Assembly: GCA_023375785.1 (NCBI GenBank)
Contig: SZWC01008629.1
Coordinates: 20,880-67,788, forward strand
Length of the DNA stretch: 46,909 nucleotides
Direction of reading: 5' to 3'
From: Penium margaritaceum
Lineage: Eukaryota; Streptophyta; Zygnematophyceae; Desmidiales; Peniaceae
The notes beneath the pieces were generated by a model, which was not told the DNA's origin, did not search any database, and was given only the letters and a program-made list of their open reading frames with translations. Of this stretch, positions 24,506 through 34,772 are shown one piece after another. The position numbers were made by a program, and so were the translations under genes. How positions within the stretch are numbered: position 1 is the stretch's first letter; every line of letters begins with the position of its first letter.

Positions 24506-26293
24506 GGTGAGTGTGTGTTTACTTTTTCTTCGTGTATTTCCTTACATAATTTCATGTAAAATACAACCTATGATTTTCATCTCTAATACTTGGTTTTGTT
24601 CATGTGTAGGATGAAGTGTGCTGGACAGTGGAGATTGAACAAACCATTCACTCGAGCGGGTCGCAGTTCAGCAGGACACGGGGGTTTGGGTTAGGCAGAA
24701 GGTTAGGGTTAAGCTGAGGCACATTAGTTCACTACACGTGGTGAGGGGGTCCAGTAGCCGGCATGTTTCAAGCAGTAGACGTGGCAGCCAACATTCAGAC
24801 AGCGAGACAGATGTCTTCTACGATGCTGAACACTGTCAACCATGGGAGCCACTATGTCCTTTCTGTGACATTGTTCACTTTCTCCGAGGATTGAGTCTTG
24901 ACCATTTCGACAAGATCACATATCCCACCTTCACTATGTATAGCGTTTGTCATTGACATTTGCCTAATGCAATTTCCTCGGCCCAATTTCCATTTGCAAA
25001 TTAGCGCATATGTCATGGCATGATTTTCAATAAGGACTGCCAAGTAAGTGTTTATTACAGTTACCAATGTTGTACAATAACACATTACTACCCACTTGAC
25101 TGTTCCTTTTGTTCATAGTCCGTTTAAGACAACATTCACATAACACTTGAAACAACAACACATAGGCTAAAATTTTTAAGCTTGTACACCCATCCACAGC
25201 CATGTACGAAGCTAACTTCGACACACACACACACACACACACAGAATTGATGTAGTTACTAGATTAAGTGTCCTATTCTGGCTGCTACATATTTCATCAC
25301 TTTCTCCACATTTTTGTTGTACAAGTGGACTTTCAGTTATTATCAAGGGGTGTAAAATGACCATGAGGCAAACATTTTCAACGTCACATGAGAGTACTTG
25401 AGCCCAGCTAAACGATGCACATTTTCCCATGATCTGTCCTCTTTGGGTTGCTATATTTGTCATTACTTTGTCCACAAACACCCTAAATGAGAGGACATTC
25501 TGTTGCATTAATGCAGAGAGTTAATCACAACAAGGGTGGTATATTCTTCATTCTAGGTGCTAGAATTTCAGTCTAAAGTGCCCTGCAAATAGTCATGAGA
25601 AACACCGCGAACATAGCTCAACAATGACAATGGTCTCAACCGCGAACATGGAATTGGCCACACCGACATCCATGGCGTCCAATTGCGTGGACAGTACAAC
25701 GGCCGGGCATGGGGTGCCCGCATGCCCAACTGCGAACACATGGTGTATGGGTCGGCGGATGTATTTGGGTTGATGATGTCCCATGCGTGCTTTATACTTG
25801 CACACTCGGTCACCGCAGTTCCGTGATCCACGGGAGGGAGGGATATTGTCACGGCTCCCCAAGGACTGTGCATCGGTTCTGGCCTGCCAAACCAGCGCTG
25901 CAACGGTGGCAGAGGACACGTTTCTCGAACATGGGACATGTCAAAATACGGTTTTCTCAATGCACTCGTCAATACAGGAGGGAGGAGGAAGTCCAATGCA
26001 ATCTGAACCGTAATATATGTAGAACATTTGCGCGGATTTGATCGCGCAAACGACTCAACTATGTCCCGTACGCAAGAGCATCAGTCGTCATGTGCGGCCA
26101 AACACACATCGAAGCAGGGAGGCGCACGTGTCTATGGTACCATGCCAAGCCTCTGCGCAGACCGAAGCATTCACGTTCGGTAGCAGGTGTCTAGGGTAAG
26201 GTTCTGTTCCGCTGGTTGTGTTACATCACATCACAAATAATGGGAACATTAGGCTTCTTTTCCATCATTTTCCCCAGTTCAACATCGAAAGCC
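24506..26293. other. Non-coding right part of MULE-1
   Basis: A probable 3' intron/UTR follows the transposase stop (GTGAGTGTG... to TGTAG at about 24609). The rest has no convincing gene. A 142-residue - strand frame at 25568-25996 overlaps a 108-residue frame on the same strand and has no recognisable motif; I treat it as chance. Confidence 0.45.
25222..25243. repeat. (AC)n microsatellite
   Basis: Eleven AC dinucleotides in a row, inside the non-coding right half of MULE-1. Confidence 0.95.
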
Positions 26294-26353
26294 AATCGAG
26301 GGGCATATGGGGCTTATTGTTCATGGGTAGGGGCAAATGAGGCTTATCACGTT
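26294..26353. repeat. MULE-1 right-end inverted units
   Basis: Two units, GAGGGGCATATGGGGCTTAT and GGGGCAAATGAGGCTTAT, are reverse complements of the units at 20795-20850. They define the likely right end of MULE-1. Confidence 0.72.
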
Positions 26354-26618
26354 GTAAAATCTAGAAATCTGGCCCAATCTACCACAACATATCTCCTTTT
26401 GTTATTGATATTCCTTACACGGAGCCTTCTTTCTGATCAGTTGAAACGTCTTATATTCATCTGATTGAGAAGTTTTAGTGAGGAGTTAAATACATCCACA
26501 TGTTGAAAGGACATATTGTGGCCTAGAGTCTTGTGCCATGTTTTGCTCCATTTGTTTTTGTATTGAGTTGTATTGAACCTCTTCATGCAAGATGAAAAAT
26601 TGTACAGATCACCCTAAG

Positions 26619-26907
26619 TCATTGTGTATCTACGCACGAATGACGTGAGCGCATCATCCACAAAAAGCGTGGCCGGCTGCATGAATCAGGTATTCTGGGT
26701 ACCGGGCTCAAGCCTTTGATTTGCGCACTTTTGAAATGGCTTAGGGAGTTGCGCTCTGTTGAGATATGTTCTTGCTCTTTTTTCGCAAAATCCAAAATGT
26801 TAGCTTTGGCTTTCTTCAAACATTTGTCGTCAGAAGCACTAGCAAAGCCATCCTTGACACTGATTGCATGCCCAGAAACGTCACCTAAAATGCCTACAAC
26901 TGACTAA
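26619..26907 (-). CDS. Orphan exon-like ORF, function unknown
   Basis: A - strand frame is open for 94 codons, from just after TTTAG at about 26908 to a stop at 26619. It begins SVVGILGDVSGHAISVKDGF and continues with a Lys/Glu-rich stretch (KKAKANILDFAKKEQEHIS). The composition looks more like a real protein than the shadow frames around it, and an AG precedes it as a 3' splice site would. I do not recognise a family. It lies in the gap between MULE-1 and the next inverted-repeat element, with no upstream exon that I could confirm. It could be the last exon of a host gene, a captured gene fragment or chance. Confidence 0.28.
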
Positions 26908-27145
26908 ATTTATGCATGCTATCTGGTTGTGTCGTCAAGTACCGGTCTATTGTTTGAACATGGGGTAGTGGAGCCAACTGGCCGCAACTTCCCCACAACA
27001 AAATACAACCTTGAAACAAGGACAACACATTCGCTTCGTTCCGTACCTATAATATTCCAAACGGAGCGTGTCTCGTCACTTGCGCTAGATTCAAAATACA
27101 AAAGAAAGAGCAACATAGCATGTCAGAGGTCACCTTTCGTGCCCG

Positions 27146-28342
27146 GACTTTTTCAGATGGAGTCCGTGTTTTGAATATATTTTCCTTTTGTGGAGCCCGC
27201 ACGCCGCCTTTTGATCGTAGCTCGCATGTTTACAGATCCAAAGCCGTTACGATTTGAAACTCATCACAAAGATGGTTTCTCGCTTGGCGGGTCTTGATAG
27301 CGAGGGCAGCAGTTGCCGCACGCCAGGTAACACTTTATCAAGAGGATATGGGCATGAATCGACCGAGAGAACCAAGTTGAGGTTTTTTTCTTCAAAATCG
27401 CGTATGAAATGGGATTAAAGACAAACCCGGGGCAATGGAGTAAAAAGTATAAAAAAGATTATCTCTACCTCTATTATAGATTTTTCAGTATTTTTATTTT
27501 AATTTCCAATACATGTAATGAGAATAATTGGAATAAACATAAATTTTCACAAAAATTCATTTCATTGAACATACATGCATGCCCACTCCATGTATACAGA
27601 CTATGATATGTTTCATTAATGTTCCACTAATATAATCTAATCCAAATGTGTGACATAAACTGCATAAAACATAGAAATAAATTTCAGGATATCTTTGGTT
27701 TATTTCAGATTTTACACAAAATAGAATTAATATAAAAAAATAAGATACAATAAAAGATTGTCAAAACATAGGGGACTAGATTCTGGTGAGTACCTTAGCT
27801 AATGAATTTTTATACTAGTCATGTTTTGGTACAAATAAATCAATTATTCAATATTTTCATAACAACTTTTTATCAAGTCACGAAAAATATTAATGTTTAA
27901 ATTTTAATTATTTGAATCACATAATTAATACTTTAGTGACAAAATGTTTCACATGAACATTTTTATTCTTACATATAGTGTTGGTCTTCAATTGAGTTTA
28001 CAACACCCATTTACGTGGAGTGAAATTCATTTTGACATCCTTAGGTGCTGTGTTAATTTTTTGAAATGTGTTCACCTAGATATAACATGAAGTAGGTTTG
28101 AAAAACTAATTTTTACATGAAAACATTATCTAATGAAACATTTCATATTCTGTCAAGAAAATGTTACTTGGCGTGCTAAAACTCCCGTCCTCGCTATCGA
28201 GACACGCCAAGTAAAAGACGAGCTTCAAGAAGTGTTGTTTTTTTGCAAGGGTCATGGACCTTTATATACATAAGCTTTGACCTAGTGGCAGCGGTCAGGC
28301 TCCACGAAAATGTGATATATTCTAACGGACGTTTTCATCTGG
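27146..28342. mobile_element. AT-rich inverted-repeat element A (non-autonomous)
   Basis: The left end (27146-27360) and the reverse complement of the right end (about 28150-28342) align over roughly 190 bp. Shared landmarks are CAGATG, GAATATAT, TTTTGTGGAGCC / TTTTCGTGGAGCC, CTTGGCGGGTCTTGATAGCG / CTTGGCGTGTCTCGATAGCG, and CACGCCAGGTAACA / CACGCCAAGTAACA. The 800 bp between are AT-rich and carry no coding frame. The same end sequence recurs in the terminal repeats of MULE-2, so this is probably a non-autonomous relative of that family. Its right end abuts or overlaps the MULE-2 left terminus, so the boundary is approximate. Confidence 0.7.
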
Positions 28343-28540
28343 GGCCCAACTTTCGCGTACATTGGCCTTTCGCCTAGGTCGTGCGCCGCGTTCTCTGTGC
28401 GGCACGCGTATTTAGAGTTCCGGGGCCCTCGCGAACAGGATTTGAGCACGAAAGTTGCTTCCTACTTCGCGGCTCTTGAAAGCAAGGGCGGGAGTTGCCA
28501 CGCGCCAGGTCAAACAGTTTCGATAGGACATAGCCATGAA
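28331..28540 (+). repeat. MULE-2 left terminal inverted repeat, outer part
   Basis: It aligns with the reverse complement of about 45105-45315. It is interrupted at 28540/28541 by element B; the inner half resumes at 29696. Confidence 0.78.
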
Positions 28541-29695
28541 CCGACCAAAGAAGGCATTTTGTGCTTTTTTTTTCCTTCTGCAACTACCAAGGCAAGGCAT
28601 TTTCTGAAGACAAAGATGTGAACCCCGGTAAAAGGAGTTGAAACTAGAGCTTGAAGAAATTCAACATACAACTCATTTAATTTTCAAAAACTGTATAATT
28701 ACAAATGTTTTCTAATCCACTTGGATGAGTTTTTCATTCATAGATGGTAATTCTTCTACGTTTTGCTAATCTCAAACACGTTAATACATCAAAAGATAAA
28801 ATCTGGGATTCAGTGAATACTTACATGAATAATTTGTGTTTTAATTTGTTTCATTGTATCACATGTACCTCTACACAATTTTACATCCATTGACTTGTCA
28901 ATGTTTTCCTTTTGCAATATTTTCATGATCAAATGTAATACATGTTTTGGATTCTTGGGGATTTGTAGAATCCATCATTATGTTTTCTATTATGATTATA
29001 AAGATAGTAATTTTTCAACACAGTTTTTTCTCATTCTAAGAATTTTAAATAACTCACAATTCTTGTGAATTAAATGATGTATGAAATCAAAAACATGTTT
29101 GAAAGTGGAAGAAAACAAAACTTCCATTAATATTATATCTTTATTTACAAATGTAATGCAAAAAACTTATGATAAATCCTTCATGTAGTGTAATCATGAA
29201 TAAATCAATTGGCATAGTATAAATGTATTTCAAATATTTTTCAAAAAAATAAAAATTGGTTTGTTTTGTTCATTAATCTGCCTTTCTTAAACATTTGCCA
29301 TTTCAAATTGGTGGAGAGATTTTAATTGTTCTATGAAGTCCATTTAAGGATAAGTATGGAAACAAATCACATGAAAATCTTCTTCTTTATCAAATAATGA
29401 TAGCATACAATGAAAGTTTTACAAGTCAAACTATGAAAAGTAAATTATGATGAAAACATATTAATGTTCAATGGGTGATGTTTTCAAGTGAAGTTACACT
29501 TGAAAAGGATTTAATCCTACGATTCATTTAACACCATGAAAATCGTAATTAATACTATGTAAGTCACTTAGATTATTCATTTCTTCAAGGTCTTTTTTCA
29601 ACTCCTTTTACCCGGGTTCACATCTCTGTCTTCAGAAAATGCCTTGCCTTGGCAATTCCAGAAAAGATAACGCCCAGAATTTCTTCCCTGGTCGG
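28541..29695. mobile_element. Inverted-repeat element B (MITE/foldback type), nested in MULE-2 terminus
   Basis: The left arm (28541-28660) and right arm (29579-29695) are inverted copies, both starting CCGACC at the tip and sharing CCAAGGCAAGGCATTTTCTG and GTAAAAGGAGTTGAAA. The ~920 bp between are AT-rich without any coding frame. It splits the left terminal repeat of MULE-2: the sequence on its two sides is continuous in the intact right repeat. A target duplication is not clear. It needs a transposase from elsewhere. Confidence 0.83.
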
Positions 29696-29885
29696 TGCGA
29701 CGGCCAATTTCCAGGTCGCCCCCATTTTCGGAGGACCATGTCTGAGACGCCCCAATTCCGAGAATAACTGGCTAGGTCGTCCCCATTCCGAAAACTTGTG
29801 GCTAGGTTGCCCCCATTTTTTATTGGTTTCCCAAGTTAGCCCCATGTGTGAATTATGGCTACGTCGCCCCCAATTTGTTAACAGA
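29696..29885 (+). repeat. MULE-2 left terminal inverted repeat, inner part with tandem motif
   Basis: It carries about five spaced copies of the motif TCGCCCCCATT (variants GACGCCCC, TCGTCCCCATT, TTGCCCCCATT), 30-45 bp apart, mirrored at 44886-45090. Such regularly spaced subterminal motifs are candidate transposase binding sites. Confidence 0.78.
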
Positions 29886-29902
29886 ATATTGAGGCTTTGG
29901 GG

Positions 29903-30250
29903 TTAGGGATATCGACGTCGGCAAAGCCTCGTAAGTACGTCAATGCGAGGAGACCACAATGTCGCTAAAATAATGTAACGGTACCCTAATTTTGTAGGTC
30001 GACATGAATGTATCAGGTTGTCATTTCTTATGGTTTGTAGGTCTTGTTTGTTGTTGCAAACGGCATGAAAATGCTTTAGGTAATCGACACAGTATGACTC
30101 GGCATTGCTTACATCATACGTCAAAGCCAATTGGTCGAGTACAGATTTCCACGCCGAAAGTGGACAACGGCCCAATGGGATGACGTAGCCCCTTACGGGG
30201 GGATATGGAACGGTGTGTCGTAGGACTGTGTCATGTTGCAAGTGTTGCAC
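29903..30250 (-). CDS. Hypothetical ORF inside MULE-2, downstream of transposase
   Basis: This 115-codon - strand frame encodes a protein with LALTYDVSNAESYCVDYLKH in the middle and an Arg-rich end. It overlaps the end of another 103-codon - strand frame (30231-30542), and both lie on the transposase strand between the transposase stop (31847) and the left terminal repeat. No known domain is recognised. It could be a second element ORF, a captured host fragment or chance; I lean to degraded coding DNA. Confidence 0.22.
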   Translation of the reverse strand: MQHLQHDTVLRHTVPYPPVRGYVIPLGRCPLSAWKSVLDQLALTYDVSNAESYCVDYLKHFHAVCNNKQDLQTIRNDNLIHSCRPTKLGYRYIILATLWSPRIDVLTRLCRRRYP

Positions 30251-30654
30251 AGTTCATGAGTGTAGCCCATGTCCACGTGGACTCGGGCAGCTTAAGTTTG
30301 CCCGTCTGACGTTGCACCCGCATGTTCCAAAGTATAGGATTAGTAGTCGGACCGGATTTGCGTCTCGAATGTTGGCATGCACCAATGAAGACTTCCGTCG
30401 TTGAACCTCTTTGTTGTATTGGTTTGCACGATGAACAGGAACTATTGACAGAGCCACTGAGTCCGTAGTGGCCCCTACGCATGTTACCCATGTTGTTTTT
30501 TGGCCAAATCATGTCCATTTTTCCCCCTTCATGCAAGGGCATCTCAGCTTCCTAGTGCCCTCCTTCTCCAATGTCAGTGATGAATGATTCTATGGTTTCC
30601 TTACTACATGGCCCTTCTTTTTCGGCTAAAGACCCTACCTTTTCACATAATCAT

Positions 30655-30885
30655 ATCTGGAATACCCATAGTCTAGTACATTGAGCCAAGGTTTATGCAA
30701 AACATGTCAGGAGTATCCATTATCATGTAAGGAGTACCCATTATCATGTTTGGAGTACCCATCATCATATCTGGAGTACCCATTATCATGTTTGGAGTAC
30801 CCACTATCCACGACATTGTACCTATGTTCCTGCAAAATGATTTATGGAGTACCCAGTTTTCATGTTTGGACTTCCAAAATCATGC
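30655..30885. repeat. ~23-bp tandem repeat (GGAGTACCCATTATCATGTT)
   Basis: The unit GGAGTACCCATTATCATGTT recurs about six times with small changes (AGGAGTATCC, GGAGTACCCATCATCATATC, GGAGTACCCAGTTTTCATG). It lies in non-coding DNA of MULE-2. The flanking DNA at 30250-30650 and 30890-31846 shows no gene. Confidence 0.8.
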
Positions 30886-31846
30886 CTGGTGTATCCACAC
30901 TCCAGTGCATTCTGCCAACAATTATGTAGCATGAAGGCTATTGTACCCATAATGCTGTATTAAGGCACGAATTCAACATGATGTAGCAATCCACACTGAA
31001 AATTCCATGCTTCATCTGTACTATTATCATGTAGTGACCTACTGGATGCGATGAAACGGATAGTTGCACTCAGCCCCTTGAACACATGCTTTTCCTATCA
31101 TTGTGTAACAACAATTGAGAGTGGTTCACTTATCACGGGATGACCACTTATAGGGTGCAAAAGTATGCCATGTATGACACACATATGACAAGTTATTGGT
31201 GAACTGCAACTTGAACACGCTAAAATAACCACATACATTTTTGTAAGATTTCGTTTGGTGGTTAATGCTAACATTCCACATAGTAAAAGCACTTATGTAT
31301 CCTCCTTTTCAACATCATTCTTTCACAGAAATTCCAATTTAGATGCAATCAATAGAATGAATGAAAAGGTGAGTATATAGGAATGCCTTATGTCCACATG
31401 GAAGACAATGGAGATAGGTCACATGAGGCAATCCACTCCTGCGCGTAGACGGGCAAAGTGTTCACCTAACGAAACACATTACATGCTGCGCAAGGGCATG
31501 CGTCTCCACACTCTAGGGCATCATAAAACACCTCCACTTGTTGGCCATGTAAGATCTGACCACATTCACCACCCTCCACATGCAAACGTTGCAATCTAAA
31601 CCTCCCCCTAACAGAGAGTCCCCTCCTGGTGCTTCAGGATCTTGACCCAGAGGATGCTTGGACAGGCACGAGTAGAATAGCCTTCTTCACCTGCAATCAT
31701 ACAATGGGTGAAGGTTAGTCATTAATTTGGTACTATGTGTAGATGCAATGTTCAATGTTGAAAACATGGTATGTTCAATCAATTGTAGTGCAACACATAA
31801 TGCCAATGCATTGGGGTCATGTGCAAGAGTAATGAATATTATACCT

Positions 31847-31902
31847 TCACATAGCTCCATTGTCAGGAAACATGTCAAGGTCTGGCAGCCCAATCTCAGG
31901 AA
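31847..31902 (-). pseudogene. MULE-2 transposase, last codons left of the Copia insertion
   Basis: If the Copia element and one copy of AGGAA are removed, the frame ...MACELV at 41305-41340 continues here as PEIGLPDLDMFPDNGAM and stops at TGA (31847-31849). The residues are acidic, like the tail of the MULE-1 protein. This is the 3' end of the interrupted exon. Confidence 0.75.
31898..31902. repeat. Copia target-site duplication, left copy (AGGAA)
   Basis: AGGAA directly precedes the TG of the left LTR and is repeated directly after the CA of the right LTR (41305-41309). Five bases is the usual Copia duplication length. Confidence 0.9.
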
Positions 31903-32329
31903 TGTTGAATTTGTGATGGAGGCAGCAAGGGTTAGGACTCTTGCTACTAGGATCTTTGGGTGATCAGCAGACATCTTGTACAATAGCAGGGAAAGGGTTG
32001 GGGAATCTGGACTGAAATCTTGATTGATGTACAGTACAAGTATGGTACATGGAAAAGGCAAGCACACTAGGCTAGCACAACTCCTGGCCCACAGAAGGGC
32101 AACGCCTTGCTAGGCCCTACAGCCCGTCGTGGCAAGGGTCTTGGCGCAGTCCTCAGGTTGACTGGCCTCGAAGGCAACCTCCACCCAGGCTGGTAGGCCT
32201 TGTCAGGATTATAGGGGCCTTGGAGTGATCTCCAGCAGAGTCTTGGTCAGAAGCTCCAGAGTCAGAGTCTTGAGCAGGGCACATGTCTAGCAGCGTGCTG
32301 AGATAGATCTGAACTGAGAGGAGATTCCC

Positions 32330-32337
32330 CTTTTATA
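32330..32337 (-). promoter_or_regulatory. 3' LTR TATA box
   Basis: TATAAAAG on the - strand, followed by GGGAATCTCCTCTCAGTTC as in the other two LTRs. Confidence 0.65.
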
Positions 32338-32358
32338 CTTGAGGTCTTGACAAGTTGA

Positions 32359-32388
32359 CCACCTGAAGGAGAGGCTTCCTTCAGGTGG
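32359..32388. promoter_or_regulatory. 30-bp LTR palindrome upstream of TATA box
   Basis: CCACCTGAAGG and its inverse CCTTCAGGTGG are separated by a short GAAGCTTC-like centre. The same palindrome occurs at the same distance from the TATA box at 40612-40641 and 17156-17185. It is conserved in all three LTRs, so a regulatory or RNA-structure role is plausible. Confidence 0.6.
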
Positions 32389-33051
32389 TTCAGGTCAGCT
32401 GCCCCTTGTGCCCTGAAAGGGGGAAGCTTCCTTCAAGAGAAGCTTCCTGTAGTAAAGATCTGTTAACAACACCTGAACAGGATCAAGAGGAAGATTCCTC
32501 CTTGAGGAAGCTTTGGCAGGTGTTCAAGTGCAGCTTCCCCAGGAGGTTGCTTGTCCTTCAGGCCAATCTGTGTTGGCCATTGATCCTGCCATGCTGCTAC
32601 ATCAGGGCCGGCGATCAGGTGTCTCTTAAAGCTCTCCTTTGACTGGCTCATACTGATTAACTGGCCTAGGCTCCTCGCATGAGGATGCTGATGCAGTGTA
32701 GTCCTGATGTTCAGGGTGCATGCCGCCTGCCCAGTCAGCTGCGATGTTCCTTGACCAGGGTCGTTACGCAGTGCTGCGCAGCGAGTAGCTCCCCTCCTTC
32801 CCAGAGCTATCTAGGGGCATGCGCAACCCCCTTGCGCATGCCAGAACTCTTACAGTATACTCCAGGCCCTTTAGGAACCCTCAGGGCTGGTTGCCATTAT
32901 TTATCTGGCCCGTCCCGGTGAGTATTCCCAGTAAGTCGTGAACCCGGGAATTTACTGAAAAATCCGTATCTTTCCGTACAAAGCTCCAACTGTTGTGCTT
33001 TCTGCACCTACTCGGAGCTTAACACTAGTGCAGTAATTGCACCACTCAACA

Positions 33052-33064
33052 CTCCCCCTCAATT
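33052..33064 (-). other. Copia polypurine tract
   Basis: On the - strand AATTGAGGGGGAG directly precedes the 3' LTR and would prime plus-strand DNA synthesis. The truncated copy has AATTGAGGGGAAG at 16481-16493. Confidence 0.88.
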
Positions 33065-33088
33065 GGTGCACTAGTGATTTGTACCATG

Positions 33089-34769
33089 TCACTCTTGCGC
33101 GCTCCCGAAAAATTCCTCGAGTGACTCCCAGAAATCTTCGTCGAGGAAATGGAGCCGAGTATCCTCCTTGATGAATGGGAAATCCAGAAAATTGACAATA
33201 TCTGCTTCTCCACCAAAGGAAAAAAATATTTCCTCTTGAATCGGTGCTGGGGTCACTTCCTGACCTATTTTTGGGCTTTCGGTCAGTGATTTCTGCAAGC
33301 TGTCATACCCAAAAATTGGCGGGTCGAGTTCGGGCTACTCCAAAAAATCATTGCTTGCCTCATGCAGAAGCAACTCCTCATGTTGCTCCTATCGACGAGG
33401 TTTTGCATGATAGCCTTGGCCCCGGTGCTCCTTCCTCCGACCATCCTGCTCTTTTCAGGTGGAGAATCTTCCAAAAAAAGATTTCTGGGTCATCTGTTAA
33501 CATTCCAGCCGCAAGAGCCGTACAAAAGGCCATTGGCTCAGTCTGGAGGGAGTCTAGGTCATTTTCAGTCATGAGCAGCTTACTTGCAACAGTAACAGCC
33601 GTAGTGCTGTTTATCTCCTGTAGGAAGACCCCTTTCAGTCCCAAGTGTCCGCTGCTTGTCGAGTGAGAAGCGTCGTTCTTGCTCAATCTGTCCGCGATGG
33701 TCAGTCTCGCGTTCGTCCACCAAAACAGTGGTACAGCGGCTGATTTCGCCCGAGGTGTAGAGGCCCCATTTTGCTCAGCCGCATCTGCGTGCGTGGGAAA
33801 CAGTTTTGCGGGTGAGACTGTCGTCGCCGCGTAGTCGAGCAGGCATTGAGCGCAGCCCCCTCGAATGTCTTGCGTTGTCTCCTGACCTTTGCCGCTTTTG
33901 TCTTGTCCTCTGCCGCTTTCGTCCTGTCCTCCGCCGCTCTCGTCTTTTTCTCCGTTGGCTTTGTCTTGTTCCTTGCTGCCGCCGCGGCTCTTGCTTACAA
34001 GCTGGCCACGCTTAGCGAGCGGGCCTTCCTCTCGCTCGCCCTCGCTTGCTGAGGTTAGCATCGAGGCGAGCGAGCGAGCTTGCTCGCTCGCTTGTTTTTT
34101 TCTTTTTTTTCCTCCCTTGACTGCTCGCTCGCTGCCTCATCCCCTTTGCCGCGGCTGTTCCGATCCTACAGCTGCGCTAGCTGGACAGGCCCCGCCAGCT
34201 GCTTTAGCTGCTCATACCTGTGCGCCAAGCCTTTTTTGTCTTTTTCCTCCAAGGTCGAGATTCAGCTCTCGACCGTTTTTGATCTGCGAAGCATAATTTT
34301 TAGCTTTGCCAGGTCCTATTTTTGCTGCAAGGGATTCTGTTTTGCCAGTAGACCCTCCAACTGGAATGGTAGTTGATAGCAGCAAAGGCTGAAGCAACCG
34401 TTGTGATGGTGCTTCTTCTCCTGCTTGCCAAAGTAGTTGTGAAGCTACCAGAGCTGTTGTAATAATCTGGGTCCCACTGAAAAAATCTTGAGCCTCCGAA
34501 GTGGCAAATTTTGAAGTTGGTTTTGAAAATTACCTCGCACTACCCCGCGGTCCACGATAACCGTGCTGATTTGAGGATCGTGAATCTGCTGTTGGGGAAC
34601 CTGCCGGAATCCGCCGATGCTCTGGCCTCACCTTTGGTGTGCTCGGTACTGTTTCTGCTGCGTGCACCATGAAGCATGCAATGTTTGTGTGCAGAAAACA
34701 GGCTTGCGCCATAGCGGAGCTCCGCGTGTTCGACTTCCGCGTCCCGTCCATGACTGGCCGCTTCCGCAC
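33089..34769 (-). pseudogene. Extra 3' coding region behind Copia RNase H, unknown function
   Basis: After the RNase H stop the same frame stays largely open for about 460 codons to 33378, broken by only a few stops (near 34527, 34210 and 34138). The longest open piece is 33378-34061 (227 residues). It is low-complexity and charged, with eight-residue repeats of the type DESGGGQ / DKSGKGQ, then a more ordinary segment (ALAAGMLTDDPEIFFWKIL). Two further frames carry the traces NLVDRSNMRSCFC (33283-33474) and an acidic piece GQEVTPAPIQEEIFF ... RLHFLDEDFWESLEEF (33089-33298). Both traces recur as protein-level matches in the truncated element at 16156-16480. Some plant Copia lineages (sireviruses) carry an additional ORF in this place; no similarity to a known product is seen and no transmembrane segment is evident. 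Confidence 0.55.
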
Positions 34770-34772
34770 ATA

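Larger units (their letters stand above)
20689..26353 (+). mobile_element. Mutator-like element MULE-1 (degenerate)
   Basis: A broken MULE transposase (21776-24505) lies between two related end sequences in opposite orientation. The left end carries six ~30-bp units of the type ATAAGCCCGATCCGCCCCTC (20689-20866). The right end (about 26294-26353) holds two units of the same family inverted, reading GAGGGGCATATGGGGCTTAT, then GGGGCAAATGAGGCTTAT. The left copy GATAAGCCTCATTTGCCCCTACCC is mirrored almost exactly on the right. Beyond about 55 bp the two ends are not similar, and I could not find a matching 9-11-bp target duplication, so the outer boundaries are approximate. Sequence between the transposase and the right end (24506-26290) is non-coding as far as I can see. 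Confidence 0.72.
31903..33051 (-). repeat. Copia 3' LTR
   Basis: In element orientation it starts TGTTGAGTGG at 33051 and ends ...ATTCAACA at 31903. It contains the palindrome (32359-32388) and a TATA box (32330-32337, reverse strand). Confidence 0.94.

Noticed and set aside
25568..25996. 142-codon - strand ORF in the right part of MULE-1
   Set aside because: It overlaps another - strand frame and a + strand frame of similar length, with no motif and odd composition (Pro/Trp/Arg).
20689..26353. Target-site duplication for MULE-1
   Set aside because: I compared the flanks TTGTTCCGAAG and TTGTAAAATCT; only four bases match, so no duplication is claimed.
32385..32642. ORFs inside the LTRs, also at 17072-17335 and 40638-40829
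   Set aside because: Non-coding LTR sequence; the frames recur only because the LTR is repeated.
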